A stretch of DNA of 64,000 nt from Brevundimonas diminuta 470-4. GTDB taxonomy: Bacteria > Pseudomonadota > Alphaproteobacteria > Caulobacterales > Caulobacteraceae. The DNA lies in assembly GCA_000318405.1 (NCBI GenBank), contig KB291729.1:157209-221208 (forward strand), in the 5' to 3' direction. The notes under the pieces are model-generated. The model had not been told where the DNA came from. It did no database searches and was given only the letters and a program-made list of their open reading frames with translations. The position numbers were made by a program, and so were the translations under genes. How positions within the stretch are numbered: position 1 is the stretch's first letter; each line of letters begins with the position of its first letter. Below, piece by piece: positions 1 through 9,267 of this stretch.

Positions 1-2566
1 CGTCATCGATGGTCGTGCCGGGGTTCAGGTCGGCTTGCAGGGTGATGGCGCGCTGGCGATCCAGACGGCGACGATCAGGCGTGTCGCCCGATGTCTTGGT
101 CGTGACCACCGCCGACAGCGGCACCAGCTGCGCCGTGCCGGTCGAGACATATAGCGCCTCGAGATCCGAAACCTCGCGCCGGTGATCGCGGTCGGTCTGC
201 AGGATGACGTCATACTCCTGGCCGCCCTTGATGTAGGTGGTGGCGCGGCGCGAACCGAACATGGTCTCCAGCGTGCGGCCGATCTGCTGTGACGACACGC
301 CCAGCGCCGCCGCCTTCTGCGGATCGACGTCGACCAGCAGGCGCGGCGCGTTCGGCTCATAGTTCAAGCGCGGACGCGAGAAGCCCGGGTTCTCCTGCGC
401 CGCCGCCAGGACGGGCTGCAGCCAGTTGTAGATCGCGCTGTATTCAGCGCCGGTGACGATCATTTCGATCGAGTTGGAGTTGCCGCCGCCGCGTTGGAAG
501 GCGCCCGGCGTCGAGGCGTTGACCTGGGCGCCGGTCTGGTTGCGCAGTTTGGCGTTCAGCTCCTGGGCGATCTGCTCCGCCGAACGGTCGCGCTCGGACC
601 AGTCGGCCAGATTCAGGACCGCGCTGCCCGAGCTGAAGCCAGAACCGCCGAAGCCCGGCGACGAGATCATGAAGTTGGCCGCCTCGCCGTTCTGGCGATA
701 TTCGGCCAGGATCGGTTCCAGCCCCAGCATGATCTCGCGCGTGTAATCAAAGCCCGTGCCTTCCGGTCCGGCGATGCGCAGGGTCACGCGGCCCCGGTCT
801 TCGTTCGGCACCAGTTCATTGGGCAGATGCAGGAAGATGCCCGTCGCCCCCGCCGCCACCAGGACGATCAGGGCGGCCACGCCGCCGACCGCGACACGGC
901 GGCCAAGCAGGGCGTCCAGAGACGCGGCATAGGAACGCTTCAGCGCGTCCATGCCTGCATCCACGCGCCGCGCGACCCAGCCGCCGGTATGCGCCGGCTT
1001 CAGGATCTTCGACGCCAGCATCGGCGACAGGCTCAGCGCCAGGAAGGCCGAGAAGGCCACCGCCGCAGCAATAGCGGCCGCTAGTTCGACGAACAAACGC
1101 CCAACATAGCCCGGCAGGAACAGCAGCGGCGCGAACACCGACAACAGCACGACGGTCGTGGCCACGACGGCGAAGAAGACCTGACGCGCTCCGCGCTCGG
1201 CCGCAACCAGCGGCGGCTCGCCGTGATCCAGTCGGCGCTGGATGTTCTCGACCACGACGATGGCGTCGTCGACGACCAGGCCGATCGCCAGAACCAGGGC
1301 CAGCAGGGTCAAAAGGTTCAGCGAGAAGCCCAGCGGCGCCAGGACGATGAAGGTCGCCAGCAGACAGATCGGGGCCACCACCGACGGAATGATCGCCGCC
1401 CGCAGACTGCCCAGGAAGATGAAGTTGACCAGGGCCACCAGAGCCATCGAGATGCCGATGGTCACCCAGACTTCGTCAATGGCGTGGGAGGTGAAGACCG
1501 AGTTGTCGGAGCCGACTTCCAGCGTCGTGCCGGGCGGCAGGCTGTGGCGCATCTCCTCCATCAGGGCGCGGGCGCCCTTGGAGATTTCCAGATCGTTGGA
1601 CTGGGCCTGACGGGTGACGGCCAGACCGATCTGGTCCAGTCCATTGCCGCGGAACAGGCGCCGCGCTTCGGCCGGGGCTTCCTCGATCCGGGCGATGTCG
1701 CCCAGTCGGGTGACATAGGCGGCGTTGCCGATCAGGGCGCCGGTGACGCCGTTGGTCATGGCGGCCGACGCGGCGCCCAGGGTGCCGGACGCCTGCGCCC
1801 CCGTGGCGGTCGAGGCCGAGCCGCGCGTGCCGATCGGCAGTTGAGCGAAATCCGCCGGGTCGGCGTAGTTGCGCGCCACGCGGACGGTATAGTCCTTCTG
1901 CGCCGACTCCAGCGAGCCTGCAGGCAGTTCGACGTTCTGGTTGTTGAGAGCGGTCTCGACGTCGGTGACGGTCAGACCACGCGCCGCCATCGCCCCTGCG
2001 TCGAGCCAGATGCGCATGGCGTAGCGCTGCTCGCCGAAGATATTGACCTGGGCCACGCCCGGCACGGTGGCGAAGCGGTCCACCAGATAGCGGCGGGCGT
2101 AGTCGGTCAGTTCCAGACGATCCATCGTGGAGGACCGCAGGAACATGATCAGGATGGGCTGGCTGTCCGAATCGGCCTTGGCCACTTCGGGCGGATCCGC
2201 CTGATCCGGCAGACGGCCCAGCACGCGCGAGATGCGGTCGCGCACGTCGTTGGCGGCGTCGTCGATGTTGCGATCCAGCGAAAACTCGATGTTGACGTTG
2301 GACCGGCCGTCGCGACTGGTCGAGTTGATGCGTTTGACGCCTTGAATCCCGGCGATCTGCTGTTCAATCGGCTCGGTGATCCGGCTCTCGATCACCTCAG
2401 CCGAGGCGCCCGCATAACTGGTGCTGACCGAGACGATCGGCGGGTCCACGTCCGGCAGTTCGCGCACCGGCAGAAAGAAGAAGGCCGCCAGGCCGATGAC
2501 GCACAGGACGATCGCCGCCACCGCCGCAAAGACGGGGCGCCGGACCGAAACATCGGACAGCATCAT
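1..2566 (-). CDS. RND efflux pump inner-membrane subunit (HAE1 family), partial
   Basis: This is a proton-driven inner-membrane pump of a tripartite drug/solute efflux system. The reading frame is open for about 855 codons from ATG at 2566 and runs off the window at position 1, so the C-terminal part (about 170-190 residues by family length) is missing. The N-terminus is the usual short cytosolic stretch ending in RRPVFA, followed by TM1, then a periplasmic porter domain. The TM4 segment contains VVDDAIVVVEN, the HAE1 signature with the paired aspartates used in proton relay. The start ATGA overlaps the adaptor stop by 4 bases, so the two are translationally coupled. No outer-membrane factor is visible nearby. 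Substrate cannot be read from the sequence. Confidence 0.93.
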   Translation of the reverse strand, partial: MMLSDVSVRRPVFAAVAAIVLCVIGLAAFFFLPVRELPDVDPPIVSVSTSYAGASAEVIESRITEPIEQQIAGIQGVKRINSTSRDGRSNVNIEFSLDRNIDDAANDVRDRISRVLGRLPDQADPPEVAKADSDSQPILIMFLRSSTMDRLELTDYARRYLVDRFATVPGVAQVNIFGEQRYAMRIWLDAGAMAARGLTVTDVETALNNQNVELPAGSLESAQKDYTVRVARNYADPADFAQLPIGTRGSASTATGAQASGTLGAASAAMTNGVTGALIGNAAYVTRLGDIARIEEAPAEARRLFRGNGLDQIGLAVTRQAQSNDLEISKGARALMEEMRHSLPPGTTLEVGSDNSVFTSHAIDEVWVTIGISMALVALVNFIFLGSLRAAIIPSVVAPICLLATFIVLAPLGFSLNLLTLLALVLAIGLVVDDAIVVVENIQRRLDHGEPPLVAAERGARQVFFAVVATTVVLLSVFAPLLFLPGYVGRLFVELAAAIAAAVAFSAFLALSLSPMLASKILKPAHTGGWVARRVDAGMDALKRSYAASLDALLGRRVAVGGVAALIVLVAAGATGIFLHLPNELVPNEDRGRVTLRIAGPEGTGFDYTREIMLGLEPILAEYRQNGEAANFMISSPGFGGSGFSSGSAVLNLADWSERDRSAEQIAQELNAKLRNQTGAQVNASTPGAFQRGGGNSNSIEMIVTGAEYSAIYNWLQPVLAAAQENPGFSRPRLNYEPNAPRLLVDVDPQKAAALGVSSQQIGRTLETMFGSRRATTYIKGGQEYDVILQTDRDHRREVSDLEALYVSTGTAQLVPLSAVVTTKTSGDTPDRRRLDRQRAITLQADLNPGTTIDD

Positions 2567-3708
2567 TTGCGGGCCGCCTGCGGAGCGCGAGCGCCGCCCT
2601 TGCTCGGAGCGCCCCCTTGAGGGGCTTCGCCCTCGACGCTGATAGGCGCGCCGGGCTGAATGCGGTTCAGACCCGAGGCGATGATGTGGTCGTTGTTGGC
2701 CAGTCCCGAAACAATCTCGACATAGCCGCCCTCGACGGCGCCCGTCTGGACCTCGACACGCTGGGCGGTCGCGCCCGTCTCGGCGCGCGCGATGCGGTAA
2801 ACGAAGGCGCCCTGCCCCTCATACTGAACAGCAGCCTCGGGCACGGCCAGGCTCTGGCGACGGCCCTGATGAACGGCGACGCGCATCATCATGCCGGGGC
2901 GGATGCGGTTGCCGGGATTGGGGAACTCAGCGCGGGCGATGATGGCGCGGGTCTGTTCGTTGACGCGCGTGTCCAGCAGGGCGATGCGGCCGTTGAACTC
3001 TTCGCCGGGGAAGGCGTCCGTCGTCGCCGTCAGCGGCGCCCCCACCGGCAGCACGCCCAGATAGCGTTCCGGCAGCGGGAAATCGACGCGCACGCCGCTG
3101 ATGTCGTCCAGAGTGGTGATGACCGAGCCGGGCGAGATCAGGGTCCCCGGCGTCACCGAGGTCAGCCCCAGCACCCCGGCGAAGGGCGCGCGCAGGATGC
3201 GGTCGCCGCGACGGGACTCCGCCGCCGCCACGGCGGCCTGCGCCGTCTTCAGGGCGGTTTCCGCCGTCTCAGCCATGACGCGCGGCGCCACGCCGCGCTC
3301 GGCGAGGATGCGATAGCGGTCATACTCGCGTTGGGCGTTCTCCAACTGGGCGCGGGTGCGGATCAGATCCGCGTCTTCCTCACGCGCCTGCAGCTCGACC
3401 AGGGGCGTGCCCGCCGCCACGGCCTGCCCATCGGCGAACAGGACCTGAGTCACCAACTGGGTCGTATTGGAGGTGATGTTGACCGAGCGGCGCCCCCGCG
3501 CCACGCCCAGAACGCGGATCTGGTCGGCAAACTCACGGCGTTGAGCGACGACCTCGGCGACCACCTGGCCTCGTCCGGCGCCGGGTCCGCGCGGACCCTT
3601 GCCACCGCCTGCGCCGCCGTCGCTGAACGCGATCTTGAAGACCGCCGCGACGACCATCAGCCCCAACAGACAGGCCGCGCCGATAATGAAAAAGTGGCGT
3701 TTGAACAC
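2563..3708 (-). CDS. RND efflux periplasmic adaptor (membrane fusion protein)
   Basis: This is the adaptor that links an RND pump to an outer-membrane channel. A longer frame starts at TTG 3732, but GTG at 3708 follows GGGGAG at a good distance and gives an N-terminus MFKRHFFIIG leading straight into one membrane anchor, so I prefer it (381 aa). After the anchor comes a glycine-rich linker, a lipoyl-like half (VTSNTTQLVTQVLFADG), a coiled-coil hairpin (about residues 95-165, rich in A/E/R/L), the second lipoyl half (ILRAPFAGVLG) and beta-barrel/MP domains (PGMMMRVAV). These features match HlyD/AcrA-type adaptors. It is the first gene of the pump operon. Confidence 0.93.
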   Translation of the reverse strand: MFKRHFFIIGAACLLGLMVVAAVFKIAFSDGGAGGGKGPRGPGAGRGQVVAEVVAQRREFADQIRVLGVARGRRSVNITSNTTQLVTQVLFADGQAVAAGTPLVELQAREEDADLIRTRAQLENAQREYDRYRILAERGVAPRVMAETAETALKTAQAAVAAAESRRGDRILRAPFAGVLGLTSVTPGTLISPGSVITTLDDISGVRVDFPLPERYLGVLPVGAPLTATTDAFPGEEFNGRIALLDTRVNEQTRAIIARAEFPNPGNRIRPGMMMRVAVHQGRRQSLAVPEAAVQYEGQGAFVYRIARAETGATAQRVEVQTGAVEGGYVEIVSGLANNDHIIASGLNRIQPGAPISVEGEAPQGGAPSKGGARAPQAARK

Positions 3709-3757
3709 GCGACGCAGTCTCCCCGACAACAAGCGTTCTCGCTTAACGGGTCATCGC

Positions 3758-3784
3758 CGTTACGCAAATAACGTATCTGTAACG
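3758..3784. promoter_or_regulatory. Inverted repeat upstream of the RND operon (possible repressor operator)
   Basis: CGTTAC and GTAACG form perfect 6-base arms separated by 15 bases, with a further TAACG inside the spacer. The site lies about 50-75 bases before the adaptor start, where a promoter operator would sit. RND operons are often controlled by TetR-type repressors binding such dyads, but no such regulator is encoded in the visible flank. The assignment is inference. Confidence 0.3.
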
Positions 3785-3818
3785 AGCCTACTCTCTGATT
3801 CCGTCGCGGAAATTCGCT

Positions 3819-4607
3819 TTAAAAGCGCCGCCAGATTCCGATTATGGCCCCCTGTCCCGCAGGAGTTTCACGGCCTGCGACCGCCGTTCGCCAACCGGCC
3901 TGCAGGCTCCAGTCGCCGAGTCGCCGCACGACCGAGCTTTCCAGCGTCAGCCAGCGGGGCCCGCCGTCGTCCGCTGCTCCGGCATAGGCCTGGCCCAGCA
4001 GCAGCCAGTCCGGCGCAAGATGCATTCCCGCGGTCAGGTCCAGCCGCGTCTCGTCGCTAAGCCCCGCACGCCAGAGCCGCGCCGCCTGCGCCTCGATGAA
4101 GCCGCCCTGCCCGTCAGCGCCCAGACTGCGCCCTGCCATGACGCGCGCCTCCCAGTCATGATCGCCGGCGCCGGGCGGCGCATAACCGGCGTTGCGCCCC
4201 TCGCCGCCCTGAGCGTAGCCGACATAGACGGCGGCGGCGTTGCGCGTATCGCGATAGGCCTGCCAGCGCACGCCGATCTCGATCGGGCCGCGCCCCTGAT
4301 AGTCGACGAAGGCGTCACGCCCCTGCTGCCATTCGCCCTTCATCTGCAGGGTGAAACGGTCGTCCAGCCCATACTCGGCGAAGAGGGAGACAGAGCGGTC
4401 CAGCCGGTCGTGGGACAGGTCAACCCGTTCGCCATCGGGGGTGAAGGCCTGATCCGCGCGGATGGTCTCATATTTGAGGATCGCCTGCCCTTCTCCCTTG
4501 GGCAGGTTCCAGGCGCCCGCGTGGGCCTGACAGCCGACAGCAAACGACGCCAGACCGGCCAGAAGGCCGATCGGGCTGCGCCTCAATCCGCCCCCCAGCG
4601 GCCTCAC
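3819..4607 (-). CDS. Putative outer-membrane beta-barrel protein, function unknown
   Basis: It starts with GTG at 4607, overlapping the stop of the aldolase gene by GTGA, so it is the second gene of a two-gene unit. The 262-residue protein has a signal-like N-terminus (arginines, then a hydrophobic run ending near QAHAG). The rest has alternating polar/aromatic strands such as VSLFAEYGL, FTLQMKGEW, AAVYVGYAQ and WSLQAGWRT, with a C-terminal aromatic residue (IGIWRRF). This pattern and the terminal phenylalanine fit an outer-membrane barrel. I do not recognise a named family. The pairing with an aldolase gives no clear functional hint. Confidence 0.7.
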   Translation of the reverse strand: MRPLGGGLRRSPIGLLAGLASFAVGCQAHAGAWNLPKGEGQAILKYETIRADQAFTPDGERVDLSHDRLDRSVSLFAEYGLDDRFTLQMKGEWQQGRDAFVDYQGRGPIEIGVRWQAYRDTRNAAAVYVGYAQGGEGRNAGYAPPGAGDHDWEARVMAGRSLGADGQGGFIEAQAARLWRAGLSDETRLDLTAGMHLAPDWLLLGQAYAGAADDGGPRWLTLESSVVRRLGDWSLQAGWRTAVAGRETPAGQGAIIGIWRRF

Positions 4608-5374
4608 GCGTCGTAGCCGGGCGATTTTCGCTGGAGCTGACGCAGGGCGCCCGGCCAGGCCAGGGACGAGACGAAGCCGATGCCGCGCCCCTGTTCCTTG
4701 GTTTCGGCCTGAGCCGCGTCCGGGGCGATCAGGACATTGTCCCGCCCCGCCGAGAGGGCGGCGACCTGCTGGGCGCAGGCGCGTTCCAGAAAGAAGATGC
4801 CGAGCCAGGCCTGCGCCGCCGTGTTTCCGACCGCCATCGTGCCGTGATTGCGCAGCAGCATCAGCGACCTGTCGCCCAGGTCTGCGACCAGACGCTCGCG
4901 CTCGTCATGATTCAGCGCCAACCCCTCATAGCCGTGGTAGGCGACCTGATGCTGCAACAGGCAGGCGTTCTGGCTGATGGGCAGCAGGCCGTCCTTCTGA
5001 GCCGCCACCCCGACGCCGTTCACCGTATGCAGGTGGATGACGAAATGCGCGTCTTCGCGCGCCGCATGGACGGCCGAGTGGATGGTGAAACCCGCCGGGT
5101 TGATGAAGCTTTCCGTCTCTTGGACAATGTTGCCGTCCAGATCGACCTTCACCAGGCAAGACGCTGTAATTTCGTCGAAATACCAGCCGTACGGATTGAT
5201 CAGAAAATGCGTTTCCGGCCCCGGAACGCGGGCCGAGATATGGGTGAAGATCATGTCGTCCCACCCGTGCAGCGCCACCAGCCGATAAAGGGCCGCCAGT
5301 TCGACGCGCGTGCGCCATTCATCCTCGGAAACCCGCCCCTTCAGCGAGGGCGCCCCGCTCATTCCATCCGCCAT
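4604..5374 (-). CDS. Class II aldolase/adducin family protein
   Basis: This is a 256-residue zinc-type class II aldolase/adducin fold protein. ATG at 5374 follows AGGGGAG by five bases and is preferred over the in-frame GTG at 5380. Seen motifs are HISARVPG and INPYG near the N-terminus, the metal-ligand pair in FVIHLHT, and LRNHGTM further on, which supplies another metal histidine. In the family these proteins act on sugar phosphates or related 2-hydroxy/keto substrates. Several members of this adducin-like subgroup have no proven reaction, so substrate is open. It is co-transcribed with the downstream barrel-like gene. Confidence 0.85.
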   Translation of the reverse strand: MADGMSGAPSLKGRVSEDEWRTRVELAALYRLVALHGWDDMIFTHISARVPGPETHFLINPYGWYFDEITASCLVKVDLDGNIVQETESFINPAGFTIHSAVHAAREDAHFVIHLHTVNGVGVAAQKDGLLPISQNACLLQHQVAYHGYEGLALNHDERERLVADLGDRSLMLLRNHGTMAVGNTAAQAWLGIFFLERACAQQVAALSAGRDNVLIAPDAAQAETKEQGRGIGFVSSLAWPGALRQLQRKSPGYDA

Positions 5375-5534
5375 GACCACTCCCCTGATCAGCGTTCAGG
5401 CGAACGTCCCCCCGGCAGGCGTCGGCGTCAAGACGCAAGGCCCCGCCTTCCCAAGACTTCGTTAACCCTGTTTTCACAGCCCCGCTTCAAGGTACCTTCG
5501 CCTAAGGGGCAGGCTGCTTTTCCGCGAGGGCGAC

Positions 5535-6638
5535 GTGGAACCCACCAATGTGACGCGCAATGGACCGCAGACGCACGGCGCCCTGCCTCTGAACAGTCTT
5601 GAACAACTGGTCGACCTGGCGAAGGGACAGCCCCCGGAGCGTCAGCACGGCCTGCTGATCGGCGTGTCGGACCTGTATCGCTCGATCGGAGGGCGTGATC
5701 GCGCGCCCCAGGCGCTCGGCGACGCCTTCATCGCGCTTGTCCGCGTGGTTGAGGCGGATATCCGTCAGGCCCTGTCGGAGCGACTGGCGGATGCGGATTG
5801 GGCGCCGGTCGCCCTGGTGCGGATGCTGGCGGCCGACGTCATAGAAATCGCCCGTCCCGTCATCGCCGCCAGCCCCCTGTTGCAGGACGACGACCTGCTG
5901 ACCCTGCTGGCCGAGGCGTCGCTGGATCACCGCATCCAGGTCGCCCTGAGGCCCGGCCTCGGCGCCGCCGTCGCCCGCGCCATAATCAAGGCCGACGATC
6001 CGACCGTGCTGACGGCCCTCGCCTCGAACCGCACGGCGGCCGTGTGTGCGGAAAGCATGAAACGACTGGTCAGCCGGTCGCAGGAACTGGCCGCCCTGCG
6101 TGCGCCTCTGGCCCGCCACCCGCAGATGACGCCGGAACTGGGCGCGCGCCTTTATCAATGGGTGGGCGAGGCCCTGCGCCAGGCCATCACGGAGCGCTTC
6201 ACCCTCGATCCCGCGCGGCTGGCCGAGGCGGCGCAGGCGGTTGCACAGGAGACCGCGCCCGCCGATGTCGCCGCCGCCCGCCTGACAGCCAAGCTTCAGG
6301 CCTCCGACCAGCTTCGCCCCGCCACCCTGATCCGGGCCCTGCGTGAAGACCGGCTGGAGGTGTTCATCCATGCCCTGAGCCGCCTGGCCCGGCTGGACCT
6401 GGATCAGGTGCGACGCGCCCTGCAGGCCGACACCACCCGCCCGTTGTTGCTGGCCTGCAGCGCTGCGGGACTGGATCGCGCAGCTTTTCCGGCGGTCCTG
6501 AGCGAGGTGCGGCGCATGAATGACGGCTTTCCGCATGATCCCAATGGCGGCGACTGGCGTCTGGCGCATCGGTCGGCGGCGCAGGCGGCCTCTGAATTCC
6601 AGTTGCTGATGGCCCCCGATGACGGTCATCCCGTTTGA
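5535..6638 (+). CDS. DUF2336 domain protein
   Basis: It starts with GTG at 5535, four bases after GAGGG. The 367-residue, largely helical alanine/leucine-rich protein has the repeated helix pattern of DUF2336 (for example [34 protein letters not shown]). The family is common in alphaproteobacteria, especially Caulobacterales and Rhizobiales, and has no settled biochemical role. A paralogue lies at 8038-9177 on the other strand, with NAD kinase and an Hpt protein between them. The NAD kinase gene follows immediately, so the two may be co-transcribed. Confidence 0.8.
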   Translation: MEPTNVTRNGPQTHGALPLNSLEQLVDLAKGQPPERQHGLLIGVSDLYRSIGGRDRAPQALGDAFIALVRVVEADIRQALSERLADADWAPVALVRMLAADVIEIARPVIAASPLLQDDDLLTLLAEASLDHRIQVALRPGLGAAVARAIIKADDPTVLTALASNRTAAVCAESMKRLVSRSQELAALRAPLARHPQMTPELGARLYQWVGEALRQAITERFTLDPARLAEAAQAVAQETAPADVAAARLTAKLQASDQLRPATLIRALREDRLEVFIHALSRLARLDLDQVRRALQADTTRPLLLACSAAGLDRAAFPAVLSEVRRMNDGFPHDPNGGDWRLAHRSAAQAASEFQLLMAPDDGHPV

Positions 6639-6670
6639 CAGCCGGCCCCGGCTCCGCTTTGCCTAGGCTG

Positions 6671-7450
6671 GTGAGCCAGCCTTTCCGCCCCACCGCCGTC
6701 ACCTTCCTCGCCAGCGACCGGCCCGAGGCCGAAGAAGCGCGCCTGCGGCTGACGGAACGCTATGGATCCGTCCCCATAACCGAAGCCGAGGTGATCGTGG
6801 CCCTGGGCGGCGACGGCTTCATGCTGGAGACCCTGCACAACAACCTGCAATTGCGGACGCCGGTTTACGGAATGAACCGCGGCTCGGTCGGCTTCCTGAT
6901 GAACGATTATGAGGAAGACGACCTGTTGGATCGCCTGATCCAGGCCGACCGCACCATGCTGCATCCCCTGCAGATGGATGCCTGGACCGAGAGCGGTCAG
7001 GTCCACAGCGGCCTGGCGATCAATGAGGTCTCCCTGCTGCGCCAGACGCGCCAGAGCGCCAAGCTGCGCATCAGCATCAACGACAAGGTGCGTCTTGAAG
7101 AACTGACCTGCGACGGGTGTCTGGTGGCGACGCCGGCCGGGTCGACCGCCTATAATCTGTCGGCGCACGGGCCGATCATCCCTCTGGACGCGCCCAGCCT
7201 CGCCTTGACCCCGATCAGCGCCTTCCGCCCCCGTCGCTGGCGCGGGGCGCTGCTGTCGCACACGGCCCGCGTGCGTTTCGAGGTGCTGGAGGCCGACAAG
7301 CGCCCCGTCAGCGCCACCGCCGACAACTTCGAGGTCCGGCGCGTCACGCGGGTGGAGGTACGCGAACGCCGCGACATCACCCTGACCATGCTGTTCGACG
7401 CGGGCCGCTCCTATGAGGAGCGTGTGATGGCTGAGCAGTTCTCTTCCTGA
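6671..7450 (+). CDS. nadK: NAD kinase
   Basis: It phosphorylates NAD to NADP using ATP in the cytosol. The frame is open from TTG 6635, but GTG at 6671 gives the expected 259-residue length and an N-terminus ([10 protein letters not shown]) that enters the first strand directly. The catalytic GGDG motif is at residues 46-49 ([13 protein letters not shown]). It is followed by [10 protein letters not shown] and by [11 protein letters not shown], the substrate-binding loop. These three motifs together are diagnostic. It sits just downstream of a DUF2336 gene and upstream of an Hpt gene. Confidence 0.95.
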   Translation: MSQPFRPTAVTFLASDRPEAEEARLRLTERYGSVPITEAEVIVALGGDGFMLETLHNNLQLRTPVYGMNRGSVGFLMNDYEEDDLLDRLIQADRTMLHPLQMDAWTESGQVHSGLAINEVSLLRQTRQSAKLRISINDKVRLEELTCDGCLVATPAGSTAYNLSAHGPIIPLDAPSLALTPISAFRPRRWRGALLSHTARVRFEVLEADKRPVSATADNFEVRRVTRVEVRERRDITLTMLFDAGRSYEERVMAEQFSS

Positions 7451-7509
7451 GCGTCACGATTTTTTAGAACTCTCGCGACACATTGGATTTTACAGTTCAG
7501 GAGTCCGCC

Positions 7510-7986
7510 GTGAGCAATTCGTCCAACGTCTTTCGTCCGCCCAACGCCCTGCGCGCCAAGGTCGGCGGCGGTTTCGGCGGCATCGACGCCAACGCCATCG
7601 CCAAGGCCGAAGAAGCGCTGAAAGCCATGTCGGCCCAGTTCGGTCAATGGCTGCAGGACGAACTGGTCAAGCTCGACCAGGCCCAGACTGACATCCGCGC
7701 CAAGGGCTATACGGCCGAAACGGCCGAGGCGCTGTATTTCCGCGCCCATGATCTCAAGGGACTTGGGGCGACCTATCAGTATCCGCTGGTGACGCGCATC
7801 GCCGGTTCCCTGTGCCGGATTCTGGACGACGCCGACAAGCGGATGCAGGCGCCCCTGCCCCTCGTGGACGCCCATATCGACGCCATCAAGGCCGTGGTTC
7901 GCGATGAGATCCAAACCGACGAACACGCGGTGGGGCGCGATCTGGCCGAAACCCTGGAAGCGCGCGTGGCCGAACATCTCGGCTGA
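7510..7986 (+). CDS. Hpt-domain phosphotransfer protein
   Basis: This is a small cytosolic phosphorelay protein of 158 residues. GTG at 7510 follows CAGGAG by six bases and is preferred to the upstream in-frame ATG at 7483. The signature FRAHDLKGLGATY around His80 is the phosphoacceptor helix of Hpt domains. The N-terminal 30 residues are low-complexity, and the flanks are helical as expected of a four-helix bundle. No histidine kinase or response regulator is adjacent, so its partners are unknown. It ends just before a strong terminator. Confidence 0.85.
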   Translation: MSNSSNVFRPPNALRAKVGGGFGGIDANAIAKAEEALKAMSAQFGQWLQDELVKLDQAQTDIRAKGYTAETAEALYFRAHDLKGLGATYQYPLVTRIAGSLCRILDDADKRMQAPLPLVDAHIDAIKAVVRDEIQTDEHAVGRDLAETLEARVAEHLG

Positions 7987-8010
7987 GGGCTGGGTCTCGT
8001 AGATAGTGAA

Positions 8011-8037
8011 GGGGCGTTCGGTCGGACGCCCCTTTTT
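8011..8037 (+). terminator. Rho-independent terminator after the Hpt gene
   Basis: GGGGCGT and ACGCCCC form a 7-base GC stem with an 8-base loop, followed by TTTTT. It lies 24 bases after the Hpt stop codon and between convergent genes. The second DUF2336 gene ends at 8038 on the other strand. Confidence 0.9.
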
Positions 8038-9177
8038 CTATGCCGCGCCGGCCGCTGTCTGCATCTCGGGCGCTGGCCGATCCAGACGCTCCATCAGATA
8101 GGCCAGATCTTCGCGGGCGGCGTCGGGACGCTGGCTGAGAAAGCGTTCCAGCATCCGCTGACGGAACCGCTCGCCCGAGGTGTCGCCGCCCTCGGCCTGA
8201 AGAGCGCGCCAGGTGTCCACGCCCGCGCGGAACGCCTGAAACAGACGCGGCGGCATCCCGGCGCGGTCGTAAAGAGCCTTGAATCCCAGCGGTCCCGCAT
8301 CGTGCACCATCAGCCAGGCTCGGTGATGCGGCGTCCCCGCCAGTTCGGCCAGGGCGTACTCCAGCAACCCCATCTGCCCGCGCGCCAGCGCCCGCAACAG
8401 TAGGGATGGCGTCAGCGCCTTGCGCCCATACAAGCGTGCGACAAAGGCAGGCAGGTCCGTCGCCGTCCGCGCCTGATCAATCAGGTCGACGGTCGCCCGT
8501 TCGCGCGCGAAATCGGCGAACTGAATGGCGGTCTCCGGCGCCAGGGCGTGCTGGGTGATCAGATGCTCGCGCGCCGCATCTGCGGCCAATCCCACCAGGC
8601 GCTCAGTCACCGACAGCGGCAGCACTTGACGATAAGCCAGAGCCGACACGACATCGGACGCATGGCCGAAGCGATCGACGACCACGCCCAGCGCGTCTTC
8701 GGACAGGTCGGCGTTGTCATTGGCGGCAAGGGCCAGCACCGCCTCCTGCCGCCCCTCGGCGGCCAGGACGGTCGCCACATCGCGCGGCACCTGCGGACGC
8801 GAAGCCACAGCGGCCTGACGCAGCGCGCACCCGGCGCGGACGATCTCGATCAAGTCGTCGTCGGAAAAGACAGGCGAGCAGTTGATGACCGGCAGGGCCA
8901 CGCTGTCCACATCGGCCGCCAGACGGCGCGCCACGTCGCGCGGCATCAGGCTGGAGGCCTTCAGCGTCACCGCCAGGGCGCGGCGCACCAGTTCAGCCGC
9001 ATCGACGGCCAGCACTGTGAGAATCTTCTGCGCCGCCGCCCGTTCGGCCCCATCCAGCGTCATGCGGTCGATGCTGCGCAACAGCTTGTGCGCCGCCGCC
9101 GCCCGATCGTCCTCAACGTCGGACTTGATCAGACGCCGGATGTCGCTTTCCGTCAGGCGGGCCCGGTAGGCGGTCAT
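8038..9177 (-). CDS. DUF2336 domain protein (second copy)
   Basis: The 379-residue protein has the same all-helical DUF2336 layout as the gene at 5535-6638, including matching elements such as SPVFSDDDLIEIV (compare [13 protein letters not shown] in the other copy). The N-terminal half has HEAT-like helical repeats (AAAAHKLLRSI, AAELVRRALAV). Function is unknown. The N-terminus and C-terminus differ between copies, so this is an old duplication or independent retention, not a recent one. Translation starts at ATG 9177. Confidence 0.8.
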   Translation of the reverse strand: MTAYRARLTESDIRRLIKSDVEDDRAAAAHKLLRSIDRMTLDGAERAAAQKILTVLAVDAAELVRRALAVTLKASSLMPRDVARRLAADVDSVALPVINCSPVFSDDDLIEIVRAGCALRQAAVASRPQVPRDVATVLAAEGRQEAVLALAANDNADLSEDALGVVVDRFGHASDVVSALAYRQVLPLSVTERLVGLAADAAREHLITQHALAPETAIQFADFARERATVDLIDQARTATDLPAFVARLYGRKALTPSLLLRALARGQMGLLEYALAELAGTPHHRAWLMVHDAGPLGFKALYDRAGMPPRLFQAFRAGVDTWRALQAEGGDTSGERFRQRMLERFLSQRPDAAREDLAYLMERLDRPAPEMQTAAGAA

Positions 9178-9267
9178 GGATGAGGCTCAGGGCGGCGAAG
9201 AATCAATCGTCACCCATAGCGTTACATAGTTAAAGCCCCGTTAGGAATAACGGCCGAACAAAGGTCT

